Source: Campylobacteraceae bacterium
GTDB lineage: Bacteria; Campylobacterota; Campylobacteria; Campylobacterales; Campylobacteraceae
Direction of reading: 5' to 3'
DNA length: 49,085 nt
NCBI GenBank assembly: GCA_031284315.1
Contig: JAITAB010000047.1
Span: 1 to 49,085 of the forward strand
Positions 9,052 to 17,934 of this stretch are shown in pieces (the first letter of the stretch is position 1; every line of letters begins with the position of its first letter). Below the pieces are notes generated by a model that did no database searches, was not told where the DNA came from, and saw only the letters and a program-made list of their open reading frames with translations. Position numbers and translations under genes: made by a program.

Positions 9052-9729
9052 ATGTTATTGAAAATTTGGAATAGTTTAAAAACTGCGCCGATAGAGGCTG
9101 TCGCAAAATGGCAAAACGGGCGGTTTTTGTGGCTTTTGATGGCGTTTTGCAGCATACTTTTGGCGATAATCGCGCATTCATTGTTTCAGCGCTATATATA
9201 CATGGCTCCATGCGAACAGTGCGTGTATATAAGATTTGCATTTTTTTGCATTTTTTTTGCCGGAATTTTGGCGTCTGTTAATCCGCGCAATATGTTTTTG
9301 AAATTTGCAGGCTATATTTTGGCGTTTTGGGGCATCGTGCAGGGTATAGGTTACAGCCTAAAATTAAACGCTATCCATAAAGCCGTTCATTCGGACAATC
9401 CATTCGGCGTGCAGGGCTGTTCTGCCGAACCTGTTTTTCCTTTCAATCTGCCTTTGGATAAATGGTTTCCCGATTGGTTTAAACCTACCGGGGACTGCGG
9501 ATATGACAATCCGATTGTGCCGATGGACGCAGATTTAAGCTCTTTGCGGCAATGGCTTGTAGATTTTTACGCGGACGGGTGGTATCTGCTGCCTTCATAT
9601 CATTTTATCAACATGGCGCAGGCTTGTCTGTTTGCATTTGTTTTGTGCTTTGTTTTACTCGGCGCAATGTTTGTATGTTTTATTTTCAAATCCATAACCA
9701 ATAAAACTTTTTATAAGGAGACAACATGA
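9052..9729 (+). CDS. dsbI: DsbB-family disulfide oxidoreductase DsbI
   Basis: Inner-membrane protein of 225 residues with four to five hydrophobic helices. It carries the DsbB-type quinone-linked CxxC motif in the first periplasmic loop (APCEQCVYIR) and a second cysteine pair in the larger loop (VQGCSAEP and TGDCGYDNP), as expected for passing electrons from a DsbA-like partner to quinone. The extended second loop with FPFNLPLDKWFPDWFKPTG is typical of the DsbI branch, which is dedicated to arylsulfotransferase maturation. It begins ten bases after the DsbA-like gene and its stop overlaps the start of AssT by four bases (ATGA), so it belongs to the same operon. It should reoxidise the upstream DsbA/DsbL-like protein. 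Confidence 0.92.
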   Translation: MLLKIWNSLKTAPIEAVAKWQNGRFLWLLMAFCSILLAIIAHSLFQRYIYMAPCEQCVYIRFAFFCIFFAGILASVNPRNMFLKFAGYILAFWGIVQGIGYSLKLNAIHKAVHSDNPFGVQGCSAEPVFPFNLPLDKWFPDWFKPTGDCGYDNPIVPMDADLSSLRQWLVDFYADGWYLLPSYHFINMAQACLFAFVLCFVLLGAMFVCFIFKSITNKTFYKETT

Positions 9730-11570
9730 ACAGCAAAATTTTATCATCTGCGATAATCGCGGGAATGATTTTAAGCGTTTCGCCTGCGGCTCTATTTGCA
9801 GCGGGTGGGGGCAGCGGTACAAATACCTACAAGGGAGAATGCAAAATCGGCGCGGTTTTTATGAATCCGTTTGACATAGCTCCGCTGACGGCTATTATTA
9901 AAAACGGCGGGCAAAAGCTCACAGGCGTAAAAGTAATTGTTGAGGGCAAACAAGGGGGCGGCTTGCCAATCTCTTACGATGTTTCCGACAGTAAGATTTT
10001 GCTATACGGAGGAATTCCCGTCTGGGGAATGTATCCTGACTATGAAAACAAAATCAATGTGTCGTATAAACTGCATGACGCAAACGGAAACATCCAAAAC
10101 ATTCAAGAGTCATATACCATATATGCGCCGCCGATAAATCTTTACGGTTCCGGCACAAAACAAAAAAGAGTACTTCCTGAAGCAAAAGTCGTAATAGCGG
10201 CGGATAAAAGCATTAAGAAAGATTTGTATCTTATAAATCATCTCTCTTCAATGCTTCCAAATGCCGCGCAAGTTACATGGAACAATCCCGTAGGCGGAGC
10301 AATTGAATGGGATTACGAATCTTACGCATGGATAATAGACACGAACGGCGATATAAGATGGTATCTTGACACAAGTAAGCTGAGAGATACTAACGATTTG
10401 CGCAAAAAAGGCAATATGATGGGCTTTGACCAGACAAAAGACGGCGCTCTTATGTGGGGCATGAGTCAAGCGTATATGAAATACGACCTCATGGGAAGGC
10501 AGATTTTTCACAGAATGCTTCCGAAAAGTTATATAGATTTCAGCCGCCATTTGGAAGAGACTTCAAAAGGCGCTTATCTTTTGAGAGTGGCTTCGTCAGA
10601 CTATAAAAGGAAAGACAACAAAAATATAAGAACGGTAAGAGATGTTATCGTTGAGCTTGACAAAGACGGAAATGTGCTTGACGAATGGAAGCTCATGGAG
10701 ATACTCAACCCGTATAGAGATGTAAATATGCTCGCTATGGACCAAGGCGCGGTGTGCCTCAATATAGACGCTTCGCAAGCGGGACAGACGAAAAGCAAAG
10801 AAGAACTTGAAGATGCAAACGCTCCGTTTGGCGATGTTGCGGGAGTGGGAGCAGGCAGAAACTGGGCGCATGTGAATTCGGTCAATTATGACGCAAGCGA
10901 TGATTCTATTATTATCTCTTCAAGACATCAGAGCGCGGTTATCAAAATCGGAAGAGACAAAAAGGTCAAATGGATACTCTCCTCGCCCGAGGGCTGGAGC
11001 GGCGAACTTGCCAAAAAAGTATTGACGCCGGTTGATGCGAAAGGTAAAAAAATAGATTGCGGCGAAAGCGGCTCAAAATGCCCCGGATATTTAAATAAAG
11101 AGGGCGGGTTTGACTGGTCATGGACGCAGCACACGGCTTATGTTATCCCTGAAAAATCAAAACCGGGACTTATATATGTAAGTGCGTTTGACAACGGCGA
11201 CTCGCGCGGCATGGAACAGCCCGCGCTTGTCAGCATGAAATACAGCCGCGCCGTTGAATATGTCGTTGATGAAAAAAAGATGACCGTACAGCAGATTTGG
11301 GAATTTGGCAAAGAGAGAGGATTTGAGTGGTTCAGCCCGATAACATCTGTTACCGAATATATGCCAAAAACCGACTCCATGATGGTTTACAGCGCAACGG
11401 CGGGACTTGGCGATGTTAAAGCGTTTGCAAGAGGCGAAGTAGAACTTGTGCCATTTTTGCATGAATTCAAATACGGAACAAAAAAATCGCTGCTTGAAAT
11501 AAAATTTACGAACAGTAATACGATAGGTTACAGAGCCTTAAAGGTTGATTTGCAAAGCGCGTTCAAGTAG
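9726..11570 (+). CDS. assT: Periplasmic arylsulfate sulfotransferase
   Basis: Secreted enzyme of 614 residues that moves sulfate from one aryl sulfate ester to a phenolic acceptor without PAPS. It has a Sec signal (AIIAGMILSVSPAALFA) and then a beta-propeller-like body. The four catalytic positions known from E. coli AssT have good counterparts: His275 in FSRHLEE, His382 in NWAHVNS, Arg400 in SSRHQS and His469 (the sulfohistidine candidate) in WTQHTAY. Cys445 and Cys452 flank a short loop ahead of His469, matching the single disulfide that DsbL/DsbI make in the E. coli enzyme. AAGGAG lies before the ATG, which overlaps the dsbI stop. The gene ends at a strong terminator, so it is the last gene of the operon. 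It looks intact although the upstream DsbA-like gene is broken. Confidence 0.95.
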   Translation: MNSKILSSAIIAGMILSVSPAALFAAGGGSGTNTYKGECKIGAVFMNPFDIAPLTAIIKNGGQKLTGVKVIVEGKQGGGLPISYDVSDSKILLYGGIPVWGMYPDYENKINVSYKLHDANGNIQNIQESYTIYAPPINLYGSGTKQKRVLPEAKVVIAADKSIKKDLYLINHLSSMLPNAAQVTWNNPVGGAIEWDYESYAWIIDTNGDIRWYLDTSKLRDTNDLRKKGNMMGFDQTKDGALMWGMSQAYMKYDLMGRQIFHRMLPKSYIDFSRHLEETSKGAYLLRVASSDYKRKDNKNIRTVRDVIVELDKDGNVLDEWKLMEILNPYRDVNMLAMDQGAVCLNIDASQAGQTKSKEELEDANAPFGDVAGVGAGRNWAHVNSVNYDASDDSIIISSRHQSAVIKIGRDKKVKWILSSPEGWSGELAKKVLTPVDAKGKKIDCGESGSKCPGYLNKEGGFDWSWTQHTAYVIPEKSKPGLIYVSAFDNGDSRGMEQPALVSMKYSRAVEYVVDEKKMTVQQIWEFGKERGFEWFSPITSVTEYMPKTDSMMVYSATAGLGDVKAFARGEVELVPFLHEFKYGTKKSLLEIKFTNSNTIGYRALKVDLQSAFK

Positions 11571-11574
11571 TTTT

Positions 11575-11611
11575 ATTATTCGGAATGCTCAATATGGGCG
11601 TTCCGAATAAT
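11575..11611 (+). terminator. Rho-independent terminator after assT
   Basis: A perfect 11-base stem (ATTATTCGGAA with TTCCGAATAAT) is extended inward by five more pairs including G-U pairs around a five-base loop, and is followed by CTTTT. It lies five bases after the assT stop. The hairpin is near-symmetrical and could stop transcription on both strands. Confidence 0.85.
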
Positions 11612-11684
11612 CTTTTAAATTCATTTTTCACATGCGCTTTAACTGTATAAATGCGATAAGCTTTACAGCTGCATAAAACAGGTT

Positions 11685-12647
11685 TCATACAGCAAAATTA
11701 CACAAGACGCCGTAAAGACTGCTGAATAACCCCCTCAATCTTTTACCAGGACAGCTTAGAGGTGTGGTCGGTGTACAAAACAAGCTGACTCCCGAAGAGG
11801 TAGATTTAACACTTTTGTTAATGATGAGGTGATAGTAGAAAACCGCTTTGCGGGACGAGCGATACTGCATGCTTTGAGGAAAAATATTGCTTATGGAGCA
11901 ATATCACCCGAACATCTTGCCGCTACTCTTAAGGAAGCCAAATTTGGAGACGAACAGATAAAAGTTTTAGCAGATAGCTATGTAAAAAAAGATATTAATA
12001 TCGCGAAACAGTATTTTGATGAGAAAATAGCCAAAAACAGTGCGGAGATTTTGGCGGGAAACTTTGAACAAAAGTCCGCAGCTGCCGTTAAGGAAGCGCA
12101 AAAAGAGAAACGGGGGATTTGGAATGTAACTTTTAACGGTAAGAGCGCCGTTGATATAAAGATGGACGACCTTTCCAACATAATAAGATACGAACATGAA
12201 GACAGAAAAACGGGCGCGGTGCATATCGTACAAAAACATCTCGGCAATGGGAAATACGGCGAACTTACCAAAGCAGAACTTTTGAACATTGGAGAGATAA
12301 TAAGAAAAGGCGAAATGCCTGAAGGCTCCGTAAGAATATCAGAGGACGGCACAAAAAGTTACACTTACGAACTGGCAAAAGACGGCGTTAGATACAGAGT
12401 AGCCGTAATGGAAAATGCAGACGGAAAGAAAATTTTGACTATGTATTCGGATAAGAATACGAAAGTGAATAGCGTGCGGGACCCAGCAGGGGAAAACCCC
12501 ATAGTCTTAAACCGCACGCAGGTCGAAAGGAGAGACCCAGTTAGTCAATCGCCCTCCAACGAAAACATTATACCACAACCGAAAGAAAAATATAAAGACT
12601 ACGAAAACAAAAGCAAAAGGGACAACTTCAGAAGCCAAATAAAATAG
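11685..12647 (+). pseudogene. Remnant of mobile-element protein with C-terminal barnase/EndoU/colicin-like nuclease domain
   Basis: The best open part is 11829-12647 (272 residues) with no good ribosome-binding site. Just upstream, another frame encodes NPLNLLPGQLRGVVGVQNKLTPEEV and then runs into stops, while the main frame can be traced back to TFVNDEVIVENRF. This points to a 5'-truncated, frameshifted end of a much larger protein. Residues about 110-210 (HIVQKHLGNGKYGELT ... YTYELAKDGVRYRVAVMEN) have the H...ExG...Y/R layout of the phage-type barnase/EndoU/colicin E5-RelE nuclease families found at the ends of long mobile-element proteins. That family call is from pattern memory and is moderate at best. 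The tail is proline- and charge-rich. No partner immunity gene is visible next to it. Confidence 0.55.
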
Positions 12648-12774
12648 TAGAGTTTAAAAGCCGTTACGGATTTCAAATAACGCTTGTGTCGGTTTACGGC
12701 AAAGACAGCAATATAAGCTTTATAATTTCAATGCAACTTTTGTGTCGGTTCAAAAATAGCTCAAAATGCGTAGT

Positions 12775-13518
12775 TTACATGTAAATGCCGCCGTTTACTT
12801 TCAGCGTTTCTCCTGTGATATAAGACGCGTAATCGCTCAACAAAAAAGCTACCGCATCAGCAATATCTTTTGGAGCGCCGAATCTTTTAAGCGGTATTTT
12901 TTCCACAAAAGAGGTTTTTATCTCATCGCTCAGTTTATCCGTCATGTCAGTTGCGATAAAGCCCGGAGTTATCGTATTGTAGCGGATATTTCTTGAAGCC
13001 GCCTCTTGTGCAAAAGTTTTTGTCATAGCGATAACTCCGCCTTTGCTTGCCGAATAGTTCGCCTGCCCGATATTGCCCGTTTCACCAACAACCGAAGCGA
13101 TATTTACAACGCTTCCAAATCGTTGTTTGCTCATGACTTTCAAAGCCTCCTTGCACCCTATAAATACGCCTGTCAAGTTTACGCTTATTACGGATACAAA
13201 ATCCTCTTTTTTCATACGAAGAGCCAATTTATCGTTTGTAATACCTGCATTATTTACAAGATACGAAAGTTCGCCGTCGCTTTCAATGATAGTCTTAACG
13301 CCGTTTGCAAACGCTTCCTCGTCTGTGGTGTCAAACGCTATGACAGCCGCTTTGCCGCCCTCTTTTTCTATCAGCGCCTGCAATTCGTCCGCCGCGCTTG
13401 GATTTGAACGGTAGTTTATCCACACTTTGAGATTAAACTTTGAGAGCGTGAGAGCTATTTCTCTTCCTATGCCTCTTACGGCGCCCGTAACCAAAACATT
13501 CTTTCCGCTGAATTTCAT
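12775..13518 (-). CDS. fabG: 3-oxoacyl-ACP reductase
   Basis: NADPH-dependent short-chain reductase of 247 residues, the first reductive step of fatty-acid elongation. It has the Rossmann motif TGAVRGIG at 11-18, NNAG at 89-92 and the catalytic set Asn114, Ser142, Tyr155 and Lys159 (YSASK); the C-terminal SYITGETLKVNGG is characteristic of FabG. AAGGA precedes two adjacent ATG codons; the second (13518) has the better spacing. It follows gpmI on the same strand with about a dozen bases between, so the two are probably co-transcribed. The acpP gene that usually follows fabG in Campylobacterota is absent; a mobile-element remnant lies there instead. Confidence 0.93.
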   Translation of the reverse strand: MKFSGKNVLVTGAVRGIGREIALTLSKFNLKVWINYRSNPSAADELQALIEKEGGKAAVIAFDTTDEEAFANGVKTIIESDGELSYLVNNAGITNDKLALRMKKEDFVSVISVNLTGVFIGCKEALKVMSKQRFGSVVNIASVVGETGNIGQANYSASKGGVIAMTKTFAQEAASRNIRYNTITPGFIATDMTDKLSDEIKTSFVEKIPLKRFGAPKDIADAVAFLLSDYASYITGETLKVNGGIYM

Positions 13519-13532
13519 CATTTTTCCTTATA

Positions 13533-15008
13533 TTAAAATAGTGCCTCGTCCATAATTTCAGGTTTTTCAAGTCCCATGAGTTTTAAAACGCTTGCCGCAA
13601 TATTGCTAAGAGAGCCGCTTTTAAGCTCGTTTACCCCGTCTGCCGATACAAAACAAAACACGTCAAAAGTCGTGTGGTTTGTCAGCATGCCGCCGCTATC
13701 CCTCATCGCTTCGCAGTTTCCATGGTCGCTTGCGAGGATAAACGAATAACCTGTTTCCACTGCTTTTTCATAAATCCTGCCAAGCTCTTTATCTACCGCT
13801 TCCACCGCTTTTACAGCCGCTTTATAATTGCCGGTATGTCCGACCATGTCGCCGTTTGCAAAATTTACGACTATAAAGCCATACTCATTGTCCATTGCCC
13901 TCAAGACGGCATCTCCCACCTCTTTTGCGCTCATTTCAGGCTTCAAATCATAAGTTTGCACTTTCGGGCTTGGTATCAAAACTCTGGTTTCTCCCTTTAC
14001 GGGAGTTTCGCGCCCGCCGTTAAAAAAGAAAGTTACATGCGCGTATTTTTCGGTTTCGGCTGTGTGAAACTGCGAAATACCCGCATCCGAGATAACTTCG
14101 CTAAGCGTTTGGGTCGGATTTTCGGAAGGAAATAAAATGGGGTACGGAAAACTTTTGTCATATTCGCACATTGTGATGATATTTACGGTTTTTTTATCTC
14201 TCGCAAAAAAACCAAACTCCGCATCGCCGAAAGCTCTCACGATTTGGCGCATTCTATCGTTTCTGAAATTAACAAACAGCGCCCCGTCTCCCTCTTTTAT
14301 CCCGTCAAAATCCTCAAATGCCGCAGGCTCTAAAAATTCGTCCGTTACGCCTTTATCGTACATGGATTTGATGTATTCTATCGGATTTAGCGCAACTTTA
14401 TTGTCGGCTTTTGCAAGCGTATTATAAGCTCTCTCCACTCTCTCCCATCGGTTGTCCCTGTCCATCGCGTAAAACCGCCCGCTTATAGTTGCGAGTTTTA
14501 TGTTTTCATCGCAGATATTAAGCAGATCCTGCAAAAAATTTTGCGCCGAAACGGGACTTACATCGCGCCCGTCCGTTATCGCATGAAGAAAGACTTTTTT
14601 GCCTTTATTTGAAGCTATTTTAGCCAAAGCTTTTATGTGGTTTATATGTGAATGTACGCCGCCGCCGCTTGCCAATCCTATGATATGAATATCGCCGCTT
14701 TCATGAAAAAAAGCGTTTAGAACGCTGTTTTGCGCCAAACTTCCGTCTTCTATCGCCATTGATATTTTTACGAGATTCTGATATAAAACTCTGCCGCTTC
14801 CGATGCACATGTGTCCGACTTCGCTGTTTCCCATTTGACCCTCAGGCAGTCCCACGGCAAGTCCGGAAGTTTTTAAAAGCGTATGCGGGATTTTTTGAAA
14901 AAACATATCGTAAGCTGGTTTTTTAGCGGCGGCAAAAGCGTTAAAATCGCTGTTTTCGTTATATCCTATGCCGTCTGTTATGATTAAAATCGTTTTATTA
15001 AATTTCAT
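13533..15008 (-). CDS. gpmI: Cofactor-independent phosphoglycerate mutase
   Basis: Manganese-dependent iPGM of about 491 residues that interconverts 3- and 2-phosphoglycerate. It has the N-terminal metal-site aspartate (IITDGIGY), the phosphoserine loop GQMGNSEVGH with Ser62 as the nucleophile, the RDVSP and RFYAMDRDNRW substrate segments and the late metal ligands ASDHGNCE and TNHTTFDVF. Three in-frame ATG codons lie at 15026, 15017 and 15008; none has a strong ribosome-binding site, and the last best matches the usual family start. It is followed closely by fabG on the same strand. Confidence 0.95.
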   Translation of the reverse strand: MKFNKTILIITDGIGYNENSDFNAFAAAKKPAYDMFFQKIPHTLLKTSGLAVGLPEGQMGNSEVGHMCIGSGRVLYQNLVKISMAIEDGSLAQNSVLNAFFHESGDIHIIGLASGGGVHSHINHIKALAKIASNKGKKVFLHAITDGRDVSPVSAQNFLQDLLNICDENIKLATISGRFYAMDRDNRWERVERAYNTLAKADNKVALNPIEYIKSMYDKGVTDEFLEPAAFEDFDGIKEGDGALFVNFRNDRMRQIVRAFGDAEFGFFARDKKTVNIITMCEYDKSFPYPILFPSENPTQTLSEVISDAGISQFHTAETEKYAHVTFFFNGGRETPVKGETRVLIPSPKVQTYDLKPEMSAKEVGDAVLRAMDNEYGFIVVNFANGDMVGHTGNYKAAVKAVEAVDKELGRIYEKAVETGYSFILASDHGNCEAMRDSGGMLTNHTTFDVFCFVSADGVNELKSGSLSNIAASVLKLMGLEKPEIMDEALF

Positions 15009-15059
15009 TGTTTTCATGCGCGCCATAATACAATAGAGTTGCTAAAAAGCAGGTAATAT

Positions 15060-15464
15060 TTGAGCGTTTTAAGCGGCAATATTATATATCTTATTTCAAG
15101 AGTTTTCATGCCGTACAAAACTATCAAGATAGCGTCTCTTGTCCTTTCGGTATTGATAACTTTTGCAATGATTTATGGCGGGATTGACAAAATTTTCAGC
15201 AAAATCGGAGTATTTATCGCTGTATCCATAATCATGTTCGCAGGTGTATTTTTTATTTTATCCTTAACGCGCATTGAAAACAAATCATTTAGAATAATAT
15301 CATATCTTTTAGCGGCGTTTACTTGCGTATATGCCGTCTTGAAGGGCGTTTATATAGAAAATAACCCCGTCGGCACAATCATTTTTTCCGCCGTGTTTGT
15401 TCCTGCGTTTTTCGCGCTGATACTTAATGCGGTAAGCTATCTCGCAGGCGTTAGAAAAAAGTAA
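15060..15464 (+). CDS. Small four-helix membrane protein, unknown function
   Basis: Predicted protein of up to 134 residues with four hydrophobic segments (LVLSVLITFAMIYGG, GVFIAVSIIMFAGVFFIL, IISYLLAAFTCVYAVL, IIFSAVFVPAFFALIL), short loops and a basic C-terminus, so probably an inner-membrane protein. The full frame starts at TTG (15060) with AGCAGG upstream; an ATG at 15108 with AAGAG upstream is an equally good start and would remove 16 residues. I do not recognise a family. It lies between the divergent gpmI-fabG pair and mraY, with about 120 bases before mraY. Confidence 0.65.
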   Translation: MSVLSGNIIYLISRVFMPYKTIKIASLVLSVLITFAMIYGGIDKIFSKIGVFIAVSIIMFAGVFFILSLTRIENKSFRIISYLLAAFTCVYAVLKGVYIENNPVGTIIFSAVFVPAFFALILNAVSYLAGVRKK

Positions 15465-15586
15465 ACTGCTTGTTTTATCATTTTCTCGCAAAACTTAGTT
15501 GCAAAAATATTTTTTGCCTTTTATCTGAAATTATACAAGATTGTAATAAAATGCGCCTTGATTTTATGAAAAAACTTGGAGTTTGA

Positions 15587-16651
15587 ATGCTTTACTGGTT
15601 TTATAGACATGTGGGGATCAACCTCTTTCAATACATCACTTTCCGCGCTTCTGTTGCGTTTTTTCTGGCTTTTATATTTACCGTTTGGCTCATGCCGCGC
15701 TTCATCGCATGGGCAAAAAAGCGCAAAGCTTCGCAGCCTATCTACGAACTTGCCCCCAATACGCACAAGTGTAAAAACGATACTCCGACAATGGGCGGCA
15801 TCGTATTTATCGGCGCGGCTCTGCTTGCTACCGTGTTTTGCGCGAAATTAAACAATATTTATGTCATCGGCGCGGTTTTAACTTTGTCGCTTTTCGGATT
15901 TATAGGCTTGAAAGACGATATTTCAAAGATTTTTAAAGGCAAAAACGACGGCGGGCTGAAACCAAAAGTTAAATTTTTACTCCAATCTGCCGCCGCGCTA
16001 TGCGTGGGCGCGCTGCTGTTTTGGTATTCGGGACTGACAAGCGAACTTTATGTGCCGTTTTATAAAAAGCCGCTTTTTGACATGTACTTTATCTCGCTCT
16101 TTTTTTGGGTGTTTGTCATGATTTCAGCGTCAAATGCGGTAAATCTCACGGACGGACTTGACGGGCTTGCGACTGTGCCGTCCATATTTTCGCTGACTAC
16201 GCTTGGAGTGTTTGTCTATATGTGCGGAAGCGCGCACTGGAGTGCGGAGTTATTATTGCCAAAAGTTATGGGAACGGGCGAGGTTTTCATAGTAATCGCC
16301 GCCCTTATCGGCTCGCTTGTCGGATTTTTGTGGTACAACTGTTATCCCGCGCAGGTCTTCATGGGAGACGGCGGGAGTCTCAGCGTAGGGGCTTTTACAG
16401 GTTATACGGCGATAATATCCAAAAATGAATTTTTATTGATATTGATAGGATTTGTCTTTGTCATGGAGACGATTTCAGTTATTTTGCAGGTTGGAAGCTT
16501 TAAAACGCGCAAAAAAAGAGTTTTTCTCATGGCGCCCATACACCACCATTTTGAGATAAAGGGATGGACGGAAAATAAAATCATAGTGCGCTTTTGGATT
16601 ATCGCGCTTTTGTCCAATCTTTTAGCTCTCACGGCTCTTAAAATACGATGA
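15587..16651 (+). CDS. mraY: Phospho-MurNAc-pentapeptide transferase
   Basis: Membrane enzyme of 354 residues, about ten helices, that attaches phospho-MurNAc-pentapeptide to undecaprenyl phosphate to make lipid I. Signatures: [15 protein letters not shown], the catalytic [26 protein letters not shown] and the C-terminal APIHHHFE. Length is normal for the family. The ATG at 15587 follows CTTGGAGTTTGA, a reasonable ribosome-binding site. Its stop overlaps murD by four bases (ATGA), giving the conserved mraY-murD pair of peptidoglycan precursor synthesis. Confidence 0.97.
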   Translation: MLYWFYRHVGINLFQYITFRASVAFFLAFIFTVWLMPRFIAWAKKRKASQPIYELAPNTHKCKNDTPTMGGIVFIGAALLATVFCAKLNNIYVIGAVLTLSLFGFIGLKDDISKIFKGKNDGGLKPKVKFLLQSAAALCVGALLFWYSGLTSELYVPFYKKPLFDMYFISLFFWVFVMISASNAVNLTDGLDGLATVPSIFSLTTLGVFVYMCGSAHWSAELLLPKVMGTGEVFIVIAALIGSLVGFLWYNCYPAQVFMGDGGSLSVGAFTGYTAIISKNEFLLILIGFVFVMETISVILQVGSFKTRKKRVFLMAPIHHHFEIKGWTENKIIVRFWIIALLSNLLALTALKIR

Positions 16652-17844
16652 TTTTATCTCTGTTCGGGCATGGCGTTACCACTAAGGCGATAGCGAAAAG
16701 ATTTGCGCCCAACTGCCTGATATATGACGACAAATTCAAAGAAAACTCGCATGATGAATTTGGCAATAAACTGCTTCAATGCAGTGAATTTGACCCCGAA
16801 AAAAGCGATATTGAGATACCAAGTCCGGGTTTTTTGCCAAACCATGAACTAATCCGCCAAGCCAAACATCTAACGAGCGAATATGACTTTTTTCAAATGC
16901 CGCCCTCCGTTTGGATAAGCGGCACGAACGGCAAAACTACGACAACGCAGATGCTGAAACATTTGCTGTCATCGCGCAAAGCGGTTGAGGGCGGCAATAT
17001 CGGCAATCCGCTTGCAAATTTGGATAAAAACGCGCCTATTTGGATACTTGAAACAAGCTCTTTTACGCTCCATTATACGGAACATACTGCGCCGCAAATT
17101 TATCTTTTGCTGCCGATTCGTCCAGACCACATAAGCTGGCATGGCAGTTTTGAAGAGTATGAAAAGGCGAAATTAAAGCCGCTTTTTTACATGGCTGAGG
17201 GCAGCGCCGCTATCGTCCCGCAAGAATACGCGGGCATTTCGTCCAACGCTATGTTGATAGGATACGAAAATTCGCATGATTTGGCGCAAAAAATGGGCTT
17301 GAATATTGACAAAATTAAAATTAAAGAGCCGTTTTTACTGGATGCGCTTTTGGCTCTTAGCGCGGCTAAAATACTTTTTGACGAAGCGGATATTGATAAA
17401 ATCAACGCTTTCAAGATAGACAGACACAAACTTGAAGAGTTTCGCGATAAACAAGGCAGGCTGTGGGTAAACGACACGAAAGGCACAAATATAGACGCGA
17501 CCATAGAAGCTTTGAAGCGGTATAAAGACAAAAAGATTTTGATAATACTCGGCGGAGACGACAAGGGCGTGGATTTGACGCGCTTTTTTGATTTCATGAG
17601 AGATTTTGACGCGGAGATTTTCGCTATCGGAAGCAATGCTAAAAAGATTATGAATTTTTGCGCGGCAATCAATAAAAACGCGCATGAGTGCAAAACGCTT
17701 GATGCCGCGGTAAAAGAGATAGATAAAAGGCTTGACAAAAACGGCGTAGGGCTGCTCTCGCCCGCCGCGGCGAGTTTGGATCAATTTAGCTCATACATAG
17801 AACGAGGCGAACTTTTCATCTCTTTGGTAAAGGCTTTGGGATAA
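16648..17844 (+). CDS. murD: UDP-N-acetylmuramoylalanine--D-glutamate ligase
   Basis: Cytoplasmic Mur ligase of 398 residues that adds D-glutamate to UDP-MurNAc-L-Ala. It has the ATP loop GTNGKTTTT near residue 92, the central LETSSFTL and [10 protein letters not shown] segments and the C-terminal [16 protein letters not shown] and GGDDKGVDL motifs, ending [12 protein letters not shown]. It is shorter than the roughly 440 residues of E. coli MurD because the N-terminal UDP-binding domain is reduced, as in other Campylobacterota. It is translationally coupled to mraY and ends the run. Confidence 0.95.
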   Translation: MILSLFGHGVTTKAIAKRFAPNCLIYDDKFKENSHDEFGNKLLQCSEFDPEKSDIEIPSPGFLPNHELIRQAKHLTSEYDFFQMPPSVWISGTNGKTTTTQMLKHLLSSRKAVEGGNIGNPLANLDKNAPIWILETSSFTLHYTEHTAPQIYLLLPIRPDHISWHGSFEEYEKAKLKPLFYMAEGSAAIVPQEYAGISSNAMLIGYENSHDLAQKMGLNIDKIKIKEPFLLDALLALSAAKILFDEADIDKINAFKIDRHKLEEFRDKQGRLWVNDTKGTNIDATIEALKRYKDKKILIILGGDDKGVDLTRFFDFMRDFDAEIFAIGSNAKKIMNFCAAINKNAHECKTLDAAVKEIDKRLDKNGVGLLSPAAASLDQFSSYIERGELFISLVKALG

Positions 17845-17934
17845 TTTAGTCTTTTATTAAGATTTGCGCTAAAATACTATCTTTAAAAATTATTTTTTAG
17901 CGGCTGTTTCTGATAATTCTTTCATTATCTCAAA

